Shown: one piece after another, positions 43,230 through 52,821 of the stretch
Position numbering within the stretch: position 1 is the stretch's first letter
Layout: every line of letters begins with the position of its first letter
Assembly: GCF_000701905.1 (NCBI RefSeq)
Contig: NZ_JNKC01000007.1
Span: forward strand, 62,001-126,000
Source: Proteiniclasticum ruminis DSM 24773
Lineage (GTDB): Bacteria > Bacillota > Clostridia > Clostridiales > Clostridiaceae
Length of the DNA: 64,000 nucleotides
Direction of reading: 5' to 3'
Notes under the pieces: generated by a model
The model's input: the letters and a program-made list of their open reading frames with translations, nothing else
Database searches by the model: none
What the model was told of the DNA's origin: nothing
Position numbers and translations under genes: made by a program

Positions 43230-44963
43230 TTGAATAAAAACAAGTTTCGTAACCTTCTCAGAAGTGCTGATGCCAGCATCCCTTGTGATACAGTGTTTAC
43301 AGGTGGAAAAGTGCTCAGCGTATTCAGTGGAGTTCTGGAAGATGTTACATTTGCAGTAACCGATGGGATGATTGTGGGTTTTGGCGAAAGCTATGAATCC
43401 AATCACGTGGTGGACCTGAACGGAAAAATTGTTGTGCCCGGTCTCATCGATTCTCATATCCATATTGAATCCACTTTGGCTACCCCAAAGGAGTTTTCAA
43501 AAGCCGCCATCAGACATGGCATCACAACCGTCATCATGGACCCTCATGAGATCGGAAACGTTCTTGGCACCAAGGGTTTGGATTTTATGCTGGAGTCCTC
43601 GGAAAATCTTCCTGTTACTTTTCAGATGATGCTGCCCTCCTGTGTTCCCGCAACCATTCATGAAACTTCAGGTGCCATCCTTCGTGCAGAGGATCTGGCT
43701 CCTTACTATCAGAATCATCGTGTATCGGGGCTTGCAGAAATGATGGATCTTACTGGAGTAAAAACCACTCGAGATGATATCCTTCATAAACTAATGGATG
43801 CTAAAAAGCACCGGAAAACCCTGGATGGTCATGGGGCAGGTCTTACTCCCATGGACAATAACCTTTACCGGGTGGCAGGCATTTCAACAGATCACGAATG
43901 CACTACGGTAGTAGAAGCCAAAGACAGACTTTCCAAAGGGTTCTATGTCCATATCAGAGAAGGCTCCGTGGCGAAGAACTTTGATACTCTTTTGCCTGTA
44001 GTAAATAAAAACAATCATCACCGCTTCACCTTCTGTACCGATGACATCTATATTGATGATCTTTATGAAAACGGCAGTATTGACGCCATGATACGGAAAG
44101 CCATTTCATCCGGACTGGATCCCATAGATGCAATAAAAATGGCTACCCTCAATCCAGCCACCTGCTATCACCTCCAGGACTTGGGTGCAGTGGCACCAGG
44201 ATACCAGGCGGATTTTGTAGTTCTGGAGAATCTGGAAAGCTTCCTTATTCACTCTGTGTATCAGAAGGGCCACTGTGTGTTTCAAGAAGAAGAGGTGATC
44301 TTCCCTTATGAAAACCACCCATTGCCAGCTCTTCCCCGCACAGTCACATTAAAAAAACTGACTCTGGAGGATCTTTCCATGGTATCAGGTACAGGAGTCC
44401 TGCATGTGATTGAAATATTATCCAACAGCCTTCTTACAAACCATCTGGTGCTGGAAACGCCAATAAACCAGGAGGTGTCCGTAGGCCCTGCAAACGATCT
44501 GGCAAAACTCTTTGTCATGGAACGTCATGGAAACCACGGCAATATGGGAAAAGGCATTGTCAAAGGATTCAAAATGAAAAGTGGTGCAGTAGCCACCACC
44601 ATCGCCCACGATTCCCATAATCTAGTAGCTTTGGGTGTCAATGACGAAGATCTTCTCCTTGCCGTCCGAAGGATCGAGGAAATCGGTGGTGGACTGGTTC
44701 TTGTGAAGAATAAAAGAATACTGGCTGAACTCCCCCTTGAAATCGGCGGTCTCATGTCCAGTGCTCCCTTAGAGGAAATCACAGAAAAGCTTCATAAAGT
44801 CCGAGAAATGGAGAGGGTGCTCTTTGATAATCTGGACTTCAACCCCTTCCTGACTCTGTCCTTCCTCACACTCCCGGTAATCCCCACATTAAAAATTACG
44901 GACAAAGGACTTTTTGACACAGATCAGCAGACTTTCATCACCTTTGATGAAGATTTACAGTAA
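43230..44963 (+). CDS. ade: Adenine deaminase
   Basis: A 577-residue metal-dependent hydrolase of the COG1001 type that turns adenine into hypoxanthine and ammonia in purine salvage. Metal-binding blocks are GLIDSHIHIESTLATPKEF and VIMDPHEIGNVLG; further conserved parts are DGHGAGLTPMDNNLYRVAG and STDHECTT. The C-terminal domain has KMKSGAVATTIAHDSHNLVALG, typical of Ade. The start is TTG at 43230, 8 nt after AGGTGG; a GTG four codons upstream lies within that site. Length is normal. It is a single gene. Confidence 0.93.
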   Translation: MNKNKFRNLLRSADASIPCDTVFTGGKVLSVFSGVLEDVTFAVTDGMIVGFGESYESNHVVDLNGKIVVPGLIDSHIHIESTLATPKEFSKAAIRHGITTVIMDPHEIGNVLGTKGLDFMLESSENLPVTFQMMLPSCVPATIHETSGAILRAEDLAPYYQNHRVSGLAEMMDLTGVKTTRDDILHKLMDAKKHRKTLDGHGAGLTPMDNNLYRVAGISTDHECTTVVEAKDRLSKGFYVHIREGSVAKNFDTLLPVVNKNNHHRFTFCTDDIYIDDLYENGSIDAMIRKAISSGLDPIDAIKMATLNPATCYHLQDLGAVAPGYQADFVVLENLESFLIHSVYQKGHCVFQEEEVIFPYENHPLPALPRTVTLKKLTLEDLSMVSGTGVLHVIEILSNSLLTNHLVLETPINQEVSVGPANDLAKLFVMERHGNHGNMGKGIVKGFKMKSGAVATTIAHDSHNLVALGVNDEDLLLAVRRIEEIGGGLVLVKNKRILAELPLEIGGLMSSAPLEEITEKLHKVREMERVLFDNLDFNPFLTLSFLTLPVIPTLKITDKGLFDTDQQTFITFDEDLQ

Positions 44964-44980
44964 AAACTAAAGTGGATATG

Positions 44981-45014
44981 AGAAAAGACCTGGCACGCCA
45001 GGTCTTTTCTTTCT
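44981..45014. terminator. Terminator between convergent genes
   Basis: AGAAAAGACCTGGC and GCCAGGTCTTTTCT form a long perfect stem with a T run; it can serve ade and the convergent hypothetical gene. Confidence 0.88.
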
Positions 45015-45023
45015 ATAATATCC

Positions 45024-45506
45024 TTATTCTTTCAAATAACTGAGATCTTCTATTGGTATCTCTCTTTCCATAGACTCCGGATCTTCCATCCAGAGAAACA
45101 GCTCCTTTTCCAAAAAGCTGTAAAAGCGATCCCAGGATATGACTTTAAAGTTATGTGGAACATCCACAAGAGATATGGCCGAAAACTCATCTTTTCCATC
45201 TGTTTTACGAAGCATCAGTTCTACACCTTTATAGTCCAGAACCAGTATTCTTTGGGAGCTCATATCTTTGTGATCGAGAATTCCATGTTCGTTGCAGAAC
45301 TTACAAAGATATTCAATGAGAGTCTCTCCCATACTGTCGATGCTGGTGACAGAGTATCGTCCGGCAATCCATCTGTACCATACATCATGGAGATTGATGA
45401 AATTAAAAAACTCATCATGATGGCTCAGCAGCCGCTTTAACGCTTTGATTTCCATCATTCTTTTTTCTTTTATCAGTTCTCTTCTTTTGTTCTCTTGAAC
45501 TTCCAT
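45024..45506 (-). CDS. Hypothetical protein, 160 aa
   Basis: I do not recognise this family. It is soluble, with a highly charged helical N-terminus (MEVQENKRRELIKEKRMMEIKAL would form a coiled coil) and a mixed domain containing HDVWYRWIAGRYSV and VLDYKGVELMLRKTDGKDEF. The ATG at 45506 is chosen because GAGGTG lies 7 nt upstream; a GTG three codons earlier lies in that site. It is monocistronic, with about 200 bases of AT-rich sequence before the helicase terminator. Confidence 0.6.
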   Translation of the reverse strand: MEVQENKRRELIKEKRMMEIKALKRLLSHHDEFFNFINLHDVWYRWIAGRYSVTSIDSMGETLIEYLCKFCNEHGILDHKDMSSQRILVLDYKGVELMLRKTDGKDEFSAISLVDVPHNFKVISWDRFYSFLEKELFLWMEDPESMEREIPIEDLSYLKE

Positions 45507-45663
45507 TTCTTTCACCTCAGGCCATTTTTAATATTCTAAAAATTCTCATACCTAAGTATATCATACTTCATGAAAGATAATAATAAAAACACGATAACAT
45601 TATGTGAAAGTATTGTTTCAACCTCGATCTTATATATGAATGTCGAAGGAATCAAAGTTTTAT

Positions 45664-45700
45664 AAAAAAAGAAGGACGAGAAATCAAATCCTGTCCTTTC
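45664..45700 (-). terminator. Terminator after the helicase gene
   Basis: On the minus strand AAGGACAG and a matching TCGTCCTT enclose a loop and are followed by seven T residues. Confidence 0.7.
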
Positions 45701-45714
45701 TGTACACAAAATAT

Positions 45715-47145
45715 CTATAATTTTTTCGCAAGTTCAACTTTTAGGGACTTCCCTTTGATCTTCCTCTCCTGGAGTCCTTTTAAAGCTAGGGTTCCCTTCG
45801 CATTCAGAATATCAATATAGGACCCTTGGTCCTCCACGGTGATGATTCCAATATCCTCTTTGGAAATACCCTCTATGGAGCATAGTGTTCCCACAATATC
45901 AATGGCTCTGATTTTCTTTTTCTTCCCACCATTGATGTAGATCTTTGTAATATCCTCATGGATGCTTTTCTTCTTTGGTCTTGATCTTCTGAGGTTCTTC
46001 TGGAACTCCCTGAATCCATCTTTTTCTTCCCGGAAGGGTTTATAGTCCATTTCCTTGGGCTCATCAAAACGGTATCCTACAAACTCCTCCACTTCATGCA
46101 CTTTTCTTTCATCATATTCAGTGACAAAGTAGATGGCTTGCCCCTCTTTGAAATGCCTTCCCACTCTTCCCTTCCGATGCACATAGCTTTCTTTTTCAAC
46201 CGGAAAGTCATAACTGAGTGAGATTTCAAGAAAGGACACATCAATGCCTCTTGCTGCCACATCGGTGGCAACCATATAAGGCACTTCCTTCTGTTTGAAT
46301 CTTTTCATAGCCAGCTCCCGATCTTTCTGAAGCATGCCTCCATGAATCTTCAGCGCATCCACATTGGCCTCTTCCAGCTTTTTATGGAGTTTTCCACACT
46401 GTTCCTTGGTGTTGACGAATATAATCATTCCTTGGGGCTTTCTTCCATAAAGCAGTGAAAGAAGTGCCTTGAATTTATCCTTTTCTTCTACTTTATAATG
46501 GGTTTCCGTGATTTTCAGCTCTTCATCGGTGGTAGCCACAATGGTTTTATAATTGGGCGCTACAGATTCTGCCAAGGATTTGACTTCTTCTGTGATGGTT
46601 GCCGAAAACATCATGGTCTGCTTAACCCTCGGCAGATGTCCTATGATCTCCATCATTTCATCGTTAAATCCTTTATCCAGAAGCTCATCCACCTCGTCAA
46701 TGATGAGGGTGTCGATTCGCTCACGGTCTATGGTTCCTCTTTTTAAGTGATCCAGCACTCTTCCGGGCGTCCCGCTGATGGCCTGATATCTGCTCTTCAT
46801 ATCCAGAAGCTGCTCTTTCATGGGCTGTTTTCCGTAAAGTGCCACACAGCGGAGCTTCTTGTATCTGCCCAGTGCATCATACTCATTCTTGATCTGAATG
46901 GCCAATTCTCTGGAGGGTGCCAGAATCAATGTATTGGCCTTCTGCTCTTCCCAGTCTGTTCTCTCGAGAACAGGCATAAGAAAGGCTATGGTCTTTCCAC
47001 TTCCTGTGGAAGAAGCGCCCAGAATGTTCTCTCCTGCCAAAGCCAGCGGCGCCACTTTTTCCTGAATTTCCGTAAGCTTCAGAAATCCCAGAGTATTGAC
47101 CGCCCTTAAAATCTCCTCGTCCATTTTTATGTCTTTAAATTCCAT
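45715..47145 (-). CDS. dbpA: DEAD-box-type RNA helicase with DbpA RNA-binding domain
   Basis: A 476-residue helicase. Domain 1 (about 1-205) has motif I SSTGSGKT, motif Ia PSRELAIQI and motif III FSAT; domain 2 (about 215-375) has TDVAARGIDV and HRKGRVGRH. Motif II is DEVD in place of DEAD, and motif VI has K and V where HRIGRTGR is usual. The C-terminal DbpA domain (about 405-475), starting KIYINGGKKKKIRAIDIVGTL, binds 23S rRNA hairpin 92 in DbpA/YxiN, which act in large-subunit assembly. Length fits. I infer a ribosome-assembly role from the C-terminal domain. Confidence 0.88.
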   Translation of the reverse strand: MEFKDIKMDEEILRAVNTLGFLKLTEIQEKVAPLALAGENILGASSTGSGKTIAFLMPVLERTDWEEQKANTLILAPSRELAIQIKNEYDALGRYKKLRCVALYGKQPMKEQLLDMKSRYQAISGTPGRVLDHLKRGTIDRERIDTLIIDEVDELLDKGFNDEMMEIIGHLPRVKQTMMFSATITEEVKSLAESVAPNYKTIVATTDEELKITETHYKVEEKDKFKALLSLLYGRKPQGMIIFVNTKEQCGKLHKKLEEANVDALKIHGGMLQKDRELAMKRFKQKEVPYMVATDVAARGIDVSFLEISLSYDFPVEKESYVHRKGRVGRHFKEGQAIYFVTEYDERKVHEVEEFVGYRFDEPKEMDYKPFREEKDGFREFQKNLRRSRPKKKSIHEDITKIYINGGKKKKIRAIDIVGTLCSIEGISKEDIGIITVEDQGSYIDILNAKGTLALKGLQERKIKGKSLKVELAKKL

Positions 47146-47441
47146 TTATTTTTATCTCCTATAGCCGCCTCATGCAGCTCCATATTACCTTTCAATCTTG
47201 TATCAAAAAAGCATCCCTTCATTATATGCAATTCTACGTTACATTGCAAATTTCTTTTCACTCACCGCTTTTGCTTTTCGATTGACTTTCAATTAGTTTC
47301 CAGTTTATATCTCCATCAGGATCCCTTCCTCAGAGACGAAATTTCAGAAAGAATTCAATCTAATTATACTGAATAAATGTTATACTATTAACTGTGTATT
47401 TTAAGTAATTGCACCCATTTTTAACTATCGAGGTATAATTT

Positions 47442-48305
47442 ATGAAAAATAATAATCAGTTATTTACCATCCTAAAAGGTATCGTCATAGGGATTGCTAA
47501 TATCATTCCGGGAGTCAGTGGAGGTACTATGGCTATTTCTATTGGTGCTTATGATGAACTTATCGGTGCTGTAAATAACATGCGTAAAGACTGGAAAAAG
47601 AGCTTTTTTACACTTCTTCCGTATGGAATTGGTATGGTTCTTGGAATTGGGCTTCTGTCTTTTGTCATAGAGAGTGCAATGAAAAATTATCCTTTTGTGA
47701 CAGCCAGTCTGTTCCTTGGATTAATACTCGGAGGCGTTCCGATGCTTGTAAATAAAGCTAAAGCCTACCAGGTTAGAGTACCAGAGGTTCTGTCATTCGT
47801 TCTGATGGCAGGCTTGATTGTTCTTATGACTTTCACTAAAACCTCCGATGCGGTATCCGGTCCATTTTCGCTGGATCCTATTTCCCTGTTCCTGCTCTTC
47901 GTGGTAGGAATCATCGCTGCCGCCACCATGGTCATTCCTGGAGTCAGTGGGTCTATGGTCCTTATTCTTCTAGGATACTACAACAGGATTCTGGAAACTC
48001 TTTCCAATTTCATACGAGGACTGCTCTCCTTAAATATTAACGTAATACTGGACAATTTTATTCCGCTCTTTCCCTTCGGTATTGGCGTGCTCATTGGTAT
48101 AGCATTGGTGGCAAAGCTCATTGAATGGCTTTTTGAAAACTATCCTTCCCTTACTTACGCGGGAATCATTGGTCTGGTTGCTGCATCCCCTGTTGCCATA
48201 TTTAGTGAAATCAGTTTTTCCTCCCTTGGAATTTTTACTGTTGCAGCCTCCATCCTTGCCCTTGCTTCTGGTTTTTATATAGCTATGAAACTCGGAGAGA
48301 AGTGA
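47442..48305 (+). CDS. popT: DUF368 family polyprenyl-phosphate translocase (PopT-like)
   Basis: A 287-residue membrane protein with about eight helices and an internal duplication marked by ANIIPGVSGGTMAISIG near residue 20 and TMVIPGVSGSMVLILLG near residue 163. DUF368 proteins (PopT) return undecaprenyl phosphate across the membrane for reuse in wall synthesis, as established in other bacteria. The repeated PGVSG loops are thought to line the lipid path. ATG follows a weak site (TCGAGGTATAATTT). It is a single gene; about 300 bases separate it from the divergent helicase gene, with nothing recognisable between. Confidence 0.87.
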   Translation: MKNNNQLFTILKGIVIGIANIIPGVSGGTMAISIGAYDELIGAVNNMRKDWKKSFFTLLPYGIGMVLGIGLLSFVIESAMKNYPFVTASLFLGLILGGVPMLVNKAKAYQVRVPEVLSFVLMAGLIVLMTFTKTSDAVSGPFSLDPISLFLLFVVGIIAAATMVIPGVSGSMVLILLGYYNRILETLSNFIRGLLSLNINVILDNFIPLFPFGIGVLIGIALVAKLIEWLFENYPSLTYAGIIGLVAASPVAIFSEISFSSLGIFTVAASILALASGFYIAMKLGEK

Positions 48306-48385
48306 TCCGTTGATGTGAACTCCCCTAGTCAAGAAATGAGAGCCTCGTCGGTAATTTCGTAAAATGCAAAGGATTTGAAACATAA

Positions 48386-48422
48386 TAAAAAAACACCCCG
48401 GAAGCTCCGCTTCTGGGGTGTT
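48386..48422. terminator. Terminator between popT and the catabolic operon
   Basis: AACACCCCGGAAGC, loop TCC, GCTTCTGGGGTGTT: a strong stem with A and T runs on either side that can end transcripts from both directions. Confidence 0.85.
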
Positions 48423-48482
48423 CTGCTATGAGGGTTATCAAAAAAGTATCAAGTCACCTAGGCCAGACGACTTTATCCTTCT

Positions 48483-49241
48483 CTAATCCATATGGGATCC
48501 GCCATTGATGTCAATGTCTTCACCAGTAATATAGGATGCTTCCGAACTGGCGAGGAACGTAATCGTTGAAGCAATCTCCTTGGTTTCACCAGGTCTTCCT
48601 ATAGGAATGCCTTCTATGACCTTCTGAGCCATCTCTTCTGGCATGGACTTCCAGATATCTGTATTTACAAGGCCAGGAGCCACACAGTTCACTGTAATGC
48701 CATCCTTTGCCACTTCTCTTGCGAGATTTTTGGAGAATCCAAGAACTGCTGCTTTAGAAGCTGAGTAATGGGCTCCGCCGAAGACACCGCCACCTCTTTT
48801 TCCTGAGACGGAAGACAGATTGATGATTCTTCCCCATCCCTTTTCCTTCATTGGTTTCATCGCTGCCTGTGTCATGAGGAAAAGTCCAAACATATTCACA
48901 TTGAAAATTCTTTTCATATCTTCCAGTGTCATATCTTCCACTGTTACTTTTTGGGAAATGCCTGCATTATTCACCAGAATATCCAAGCTTCCGAAAGTCT
49001 CCAGTGTTTTCTCCACCAACGCATTGACAGAAACTTCGTCTGTGACATTGAGGATGGCGCCCATAGCATTTCCACCAGCAGATCTGATTTCTGCTACGAC
49101 TTCATCAATACCTTCCTGGTTCATATCTGCAATGACAATGGAAGCTCCCTGCTTTGAAAGTGACATGGCGATTTCTCGGCCAATTCCTCTTTTTGATCCG
49201 CTGCCTGTAACAACAGCAACTTTACCTGTTAAATCAAACAT
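48483..49241 (-). CDS. Short-chain dehydrogenase/reductase (SDR), last gene of TRAP-transketolase operon
   Basis: A 252-residue classical SDR. The cofactor loop is VVTGSGSKRGIGREIA, then NNAGISQK, Ser in INLSSVSGKRGG, and the catalytic YSASK. IADMN at the end of strand 2 has an acidic residue, which favours NAD(H) over NADP(H). Automatic annotation would call it 3-oxoacyl-ACP reductase, but its place at the end of a TRAP-transketolase operon points to oxidation or reduction of a polyol, hydroxy acid or ketose. It lies 13 nt after the transketolase C-terminal gene. Confidence 0.85.
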   Translation of the reverse strand: MFDLTGKVAVVTGSGSKRGIGREIAMSLSKQGASIVIADMNQEGIDEVVAEIRSAGGNAMGAILNVTDEVSVNALVEKTLETFGSLDILVNNAGISQKVTVEDMTLEDMKRIFNVNMFGLFLMTQAAMKPMKEKGWGRIINLSSVSGKRGGGVFGGAHYSASKAAVLGFSKNLAREVAKDGITVNCVAPGLVNTDIWKSMPEEMAQKVIEGIPIGRPGETKEIASTITFLASSEASYITGEDIDINGGSHMD

Positions 49242-49254
49242 CTTTTGTTCTCCT

Positions 49255-50190
49255 TTACTTCTTTAGAAGTTCTTTTGCTTTTTGGACAATATTTTCTACG
49301 GTAATACCATTCATTTCGAGAAGCACCTCGTAAGGTGCAGACTGGCCAAACTGATCCATGACACCGATTCTTCTGACTGTTGCTCCACCTTCTTCAGCCA
49401 CAACCTCAGACACTGCGGATCCTAGGCCATTGATGATGTTGTGGTCTTCAACGGTAATGATCTTACCTGTTTTTACAGCTTCCAGAACCGCATCACGGTC
49501 TAAAGGCTTAATGGTGTGCATATCAAACAGTTTTGCAGAGATCCCCTCTTCCTGAAGCTGCTTCCAAGCAGAAAGCGCCAGATGAACTGTATCTCCATTG
49601 GCGATGATGGCCAAATCTTCACCATCCTTCAGCTTCTTGGCCTTTCCAATCTCAAAGGTCTCATTTTCATCGTAAATTACTGGAACCGCATCTCTTGTAA
49701 ATCTCAGATATACAGGACCATAAATCTTCGCAGCCTGTTCCACCAGTTTCTTGGTGGAGTAGAAATCTGCTCCCATGATCACAGTCATGTTGGGGAAAGT
49801 TCTGAGAACACCCATATCTTCTATAGCCTGATGGCTTGCACCGTCATTTGCCGGTGTCAGCCCCCCATGGGAGCAGGCGATCTTCACATTCAGATTCGGA
49901 TAGCAGATGGTCTGACGGATCTGTTCTCCCATTCTTAATGAACCAAATACAGCGTATGTGGTGACAAAAGGGATTTTCCCGGCTGTTGCCAGTCCAGCTG
50001 CAAGTCCAGCAGCATTCTGCTCTGCTATACCAACATTCAGGTGCTGGTCTGGGAGTTCATTCATGAAAGCTGTGGTCTTGCAGGAGTTTCCGATATCCGC
50101 ATCGATCACAACGATATTGTTATGTGCTTTTCCAAGCTTCAGTATTTCTTCACCAAAAGCTTCTCTTGTTGCTCTTTTCATCACTTCCAT
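49255..50190 (-). CDS. Transketolase, C-terminal subunit
   Basis: A 311-residue half-transketolase holding the pyrimidine-binding and C-terminal domains. The TPP-contacting Glu is in NVGIAEQNAAGLAAGLA; HGGLTPANDGASHQAIEDMGV and ITVEDHNIINGLGSAVSEV are the next conserved parts. It needs the N-terminal subunit coded just upstream (1-nt gap). Split transketolases serve sugar-specific pathways, such as those for apulose 4-phosphate or sulfofructose, more often than the pentose phosphate cycle. The start ATG at 50190 has GGGAGG 9 nt upstream; a longer reading into the neighbouring gene is rejected. Confidence 0.9.
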   Translation of the reverse strand: MEVMKRATREAFGEEILKLGKAHNNIVVIDADIGNSCKTTAFMNELPDQHLNVGIAEQNAAGLAAGLATAGKIPFVTTYAVFGSLRMGEQIRQTICYPNLNVKIACSHGGLTPANDGASHQAIEDMGVLRTFPNMTVIMGADFYSTKKLVEQAAKIYGPVYLRFTRDAVPVIYDENETFEIGKAKKLKDGEDLAIIANGDTVHLALSAWKQLQEEGISAKLFDMHTIKPLDRDAVLEAVKTGKIITVEDHNIINGLGSAVSEVVAEEGGATVRRIGVMDQFGQSAPYEVLLEMNGITVENIVQKAKELLKK

Positions 50191-50191
50191 C

Positions 50192-51022
50192 TTAAAATCC
50201 TCCCTCAACTTCCTGAATCGCCTGTTCATACTGCTCTTTATTCGGCGCTTTTCCATGCCATCCCACAACATCTTCCATGAAGGAGACACCCTTGCCTTTT
50301 ACAGTATCAAGAACAATACACTTCGGTTTGCCATTCTTATTTTCACGGATGCTGTCAAACATGTCCACCAGCGCTTCCATATTATGTCCATCGATTCTCT
50401 GGGTCTCAAAGCCAAAGGACTCAAATTTTTTCTCCAGATCCTGAGTCGGCATGATGTCTTCACAGACACCGTCACACTGAAGTCTGTTGTCGTCCACAAA
50501 TACCACCAGATTATCCAGCTGATACTTTACTGCGGTTTGTGCTGCTTCCCATATTTGACCTTCCTGGCATTCTCCGTCTCCCAAGAGGACGTAAGTCCTA
50601 TACCCTTTTTTATCCATTTTTCCTGCCAGCGCCATACCCACACCTGCGGAAAGTCCTTGTCCTAAGGATCCTGTAGAGATGTCTATTCCAGGAGTTCTCT
50701 TCATATCCGGATGCCCCTGGAGAATGGATCCCTCCTTTCTCAGCGTATAAATCTCTTCATAGGGGAAGAATCCCTTATGAGCCAGAGCACTGTACTGAAT
50801 TGGGCATACATGACCCTTGGACAGGATAAAACGGTCTCTATCTGCCCACTTTGGATTCTTTGGATCTACCTGCATTTCTCTGAAATAGAGTGCAGCCATG
50901 AGATCCGCAGCAGAGAGGGATCCACCCGGATGTCCGGATTGTGCTGTATATATCATTTCCAAAGATGTTTTTCTCAGTGATTTCGCAATATTCTTCAGTT
51001 CTTCTACAGATGGCTTCATCAT
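50192..51022 (-). CDS. Transketolase, N-terminal subunit
   Basis: A 276-residue half-transketolase with the diphosphate-binding domain of TPP: SGHPGGSLSAADLMAALYF (catalytic His), GHPDMKRTPGIDISTGSLGQGL, and LLGDGECQEGQIWEAA with the metal site and QLDNLVVFVDDNRLQCDG. It acts with the C-terminal subunit next door to move a two-carbon ketol unit between a ketose and an aldose or aldehyde. It is coded 43 nt after the TRAP large permease gene and behind AGGAGG, in the same operon. Confidence 0.92.
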   Translation of the reverse strand: MMKPSVEELKNIAKSLRKTSLEMIYTAQSGHPGGSLSAADLMAALYFREMQVDPKNPKWADRDRFILSKGHVCPIQYSALAHKGFFPYEEIYTLRKEGSILQGHPDMKRTPGIDISTGSLGQGLSAGVGMALAGKMDKKGYRTYVLLGDGECQEGQIWEAAQTAVKYQLDNLVVFVDDNRLQCDGVCEDIMPTQDLEKKFESFGFETQRIDGHNMEALVDMFDSIRENKNGKPKCIVLDTVKGKGVSFMEDVVGWHGKAPNKEQYEQAIQEVEGGF

Positions 51023-51065
51023 TATTATTCCTCCTTAGGAATTTTCATTTGTTCGTTTCAGTAAT

Positions 51066-52340
51066 CTACATGAGGTTCGTCAGAAATAAGGATACTTGTG
51101 GTACATAAGTAACAAGAATAAGTATGAGGAGCGACATAAGGATCAACGGAATCGCCGCTTTCGATATCTTCGCTAAGTTCACTTTTCCGATACCGCAGGC
51201 CACATAAAGGTTCACCCCAACAGGAGGCGTCACAAGTCCAATAGCCAGGTTCACGATCATCACCACACCCAGATGAATCAGATTCACGCCCAGCGCGTTT
51301 GCCACAGGCAGAAACAGTGGTGTGAAGATATAGAGTGCAGAAGTGGAATCCAGAAATGCGCCTGCAATGAGAAGGATGATGTTCACGATGATGAAGAAAA
51401 TTACTGTACTTCCTCCTGTGAAACTAATGAACATAGTGCTGATGGCGTTTCCTATTCCAGATACAGTAATCACCCAGGCAAAGAGACTTGCGGTTGCGGT
51501 GATCAGCATAACTACAGAGGTTTGTGAAGCAGAATCTACAAGAAGTCCATACACATCCTTCAGATTGATGCTCTTATAGATGAAGATGCCCACGACAAGT
51601 CCATAGACTGCTGAAACTGCAGCAGCTTCAGTTGGTGTGAAGATTCCGCCATAGATTCCACCTAAGATGATGACTGGCATGAGCAGACCCCAAAAAGCGT
51701 CTTTAAAAGCGAGCCATCTGTCTCTTCCTGATGTTTTTGGCAGCGTCTTCAGCTGAAGTTTTCTGCCTACTAGAAGAGCTACAATCGCCAGGCCCAGTCC
51801 CATCAGTATTCCTGGAATAACACCTGCGATAAAAAGAGTACCAATGGATGCTCCAGCAATGGATCCGTACACCACAAAGGTGATGGACGGTGGAATGATT
51901 ACACCGATGGCACCTGCTGAAGCCATAAGAGCTGAGGAGAATTCTGTGGAGTATCCGGTCTTCGCCATGGCCGGAATGAGGATCATGCCAAGGGCTGCAA
52001 CGGTTGCAGGACCCGATCCTGATATGGCTGCAAAGAAGCACGCTACGATGACCACCACCATGGCCATACCACCCTTTAGATGTCCAACAAATGCTTCTGC
52101 AAGGTCTATGAGTCTCTTGGAGATTCCGGCTTTTTCCATGATATTTCCACCTAGAATAAAGAATGGAATCGCCAGAAGCACAAACTTACTAGATGCCGCA
52201 TACACGTTCATGGGTACTACAATAAAATCTATATTCTCAACGATGAGTGCAGCTAGAGAGGATAATCCTAAGGTTATGGCAATCGGCACATTCATGAGGA
52301 GAAGTACAACAAAGGTTGCAAATAATACTACTGTTGTCAT
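51066..52340 (-). CDS. dctM: TRAP transporter large permease (DctM)
   Basis: A 424-residue membrane protein with about twelve helices. Family blocks are GLSSLAALIVENIDFIVVPM, IPFFILGGNIMEKAGISKRLIDLAEA, SGSGPATVAALG, MASAGAIGVIIPPS and NLAIGLVTPPVGVNLYVA. It is the transport channel of a tripartite ATP-independent periplasmic transporter, driven by an ion gradient. It is coded 3 nt after the small permease gene. Confidence 0.95.
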   Translation of the reverse strand: MTTVVLFATFVVLLLMNVPIAITLGLSSLAALIVENIDFIVVPMNVYAASSKFVLLAIPFFILGGNIMEKAGISKRLIDLAEAFVGHLKGGMAMVVVIVACFFAAISGSGPATVAALGMILIPAMAKTGYSTEFSSALMASAGAIGVIIPPSITFVVYGSIAGASIGTLFIAGVIPGILMGLGLAIVALLVGRKLQLKTLPKTSGRDRWLAFKDAFWGLLMPVIILGGIYGGIFTPTEAAAVSAVYGLVVGIFIYKSINLKDVYGLLVDSASQTSVVMLITATASLFAWVITVSGIGNAISTMFISFTGGSTVIFFIIVNIILLIAGAFLDSTSALYIFTPLFLPVANALGVNLIHLGVVMIVNLAIGLVTPPVGVNLYVACGIGKVNLAKISKAAIPLILMSLLILILVTYVPQVSLFLTNLM

Positions 52341-52343
52341 TTT

Positions 52344-52808
52344 CTATACTTCCTCCTTTACCGCTTCAATGGTTTTTTGGATAAATCTCAGAAGAAGAAG
52401 AATTCCTCCGAATGGTACAAATGCACCAAAGATCCACTCGGGCAGCTGCATTCCGGCAGTGAGCTGTTCCAGGCGATACTCGTTATATGCCATAATGACA
52501 CCAAAATATACAAGAATACCCGTGAAAAGAACGCCCAGCAGGTTCGCAACAATGTTCAAGCTCTTCTGCCATTTTGCTGATAGATTATCCGTCACAAGGT
52601 TCAGTCCAAGGTGCGCATTGCGCTTTGCGGCAAGAGATGCACCCGCTAGAGTCAGGAGAACAAAGAGGTTTGTTGTAATCTCATCTGTAAAGGACAGAGA
52701 TGCTTTGAAGACAAATCTGGAGATTACATTGACAAACGCAAGGATGGTCATCGCCAGGAGACACCCCGCTGATAGAATTTCTTCAAAATGATCTAGTATC
52801 TTTTTCAT
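52344..52808 (-). CDS. dctQ: TRAP transporter small permease (DctQ)
   Basis: A 154-residue protein with four membrane helices. FVNVISRFVFKASLSFTDEITTNLFVLLTLAGASLAAKRNAHLGL is the conserved DctQ region, including the AAxRxxxHxxL motif. It forms the membrane complex with the large permease. It is coded 13 nt after the binding-protein gene. Confidence 0.93.
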   Translation of the reverse strand: MKKILDHFEEILSAGCLLAMTILAFVNVISRFVFKASLSFTDEITTNLFVLLTLAGASLAAKRNAHLGLNLVTDNLSAKWQKSLNIVANLLGVLFTGILVYFGVIMAYNEYRLEQLTAGMQLPEWIFGAFVPFGGILLLLRFIQKTIEAVKEEV

Positions 52809-52821
52809 CTGGTTCTCCCTC

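Noticed and set aside
51844-52791. 315-codon plus-strand frame rich in Met, Ala, Arg and Thr
   Set aside because: It is the antisense shadow of the TRAP permease genes, whose motifs are clear on the other strand.
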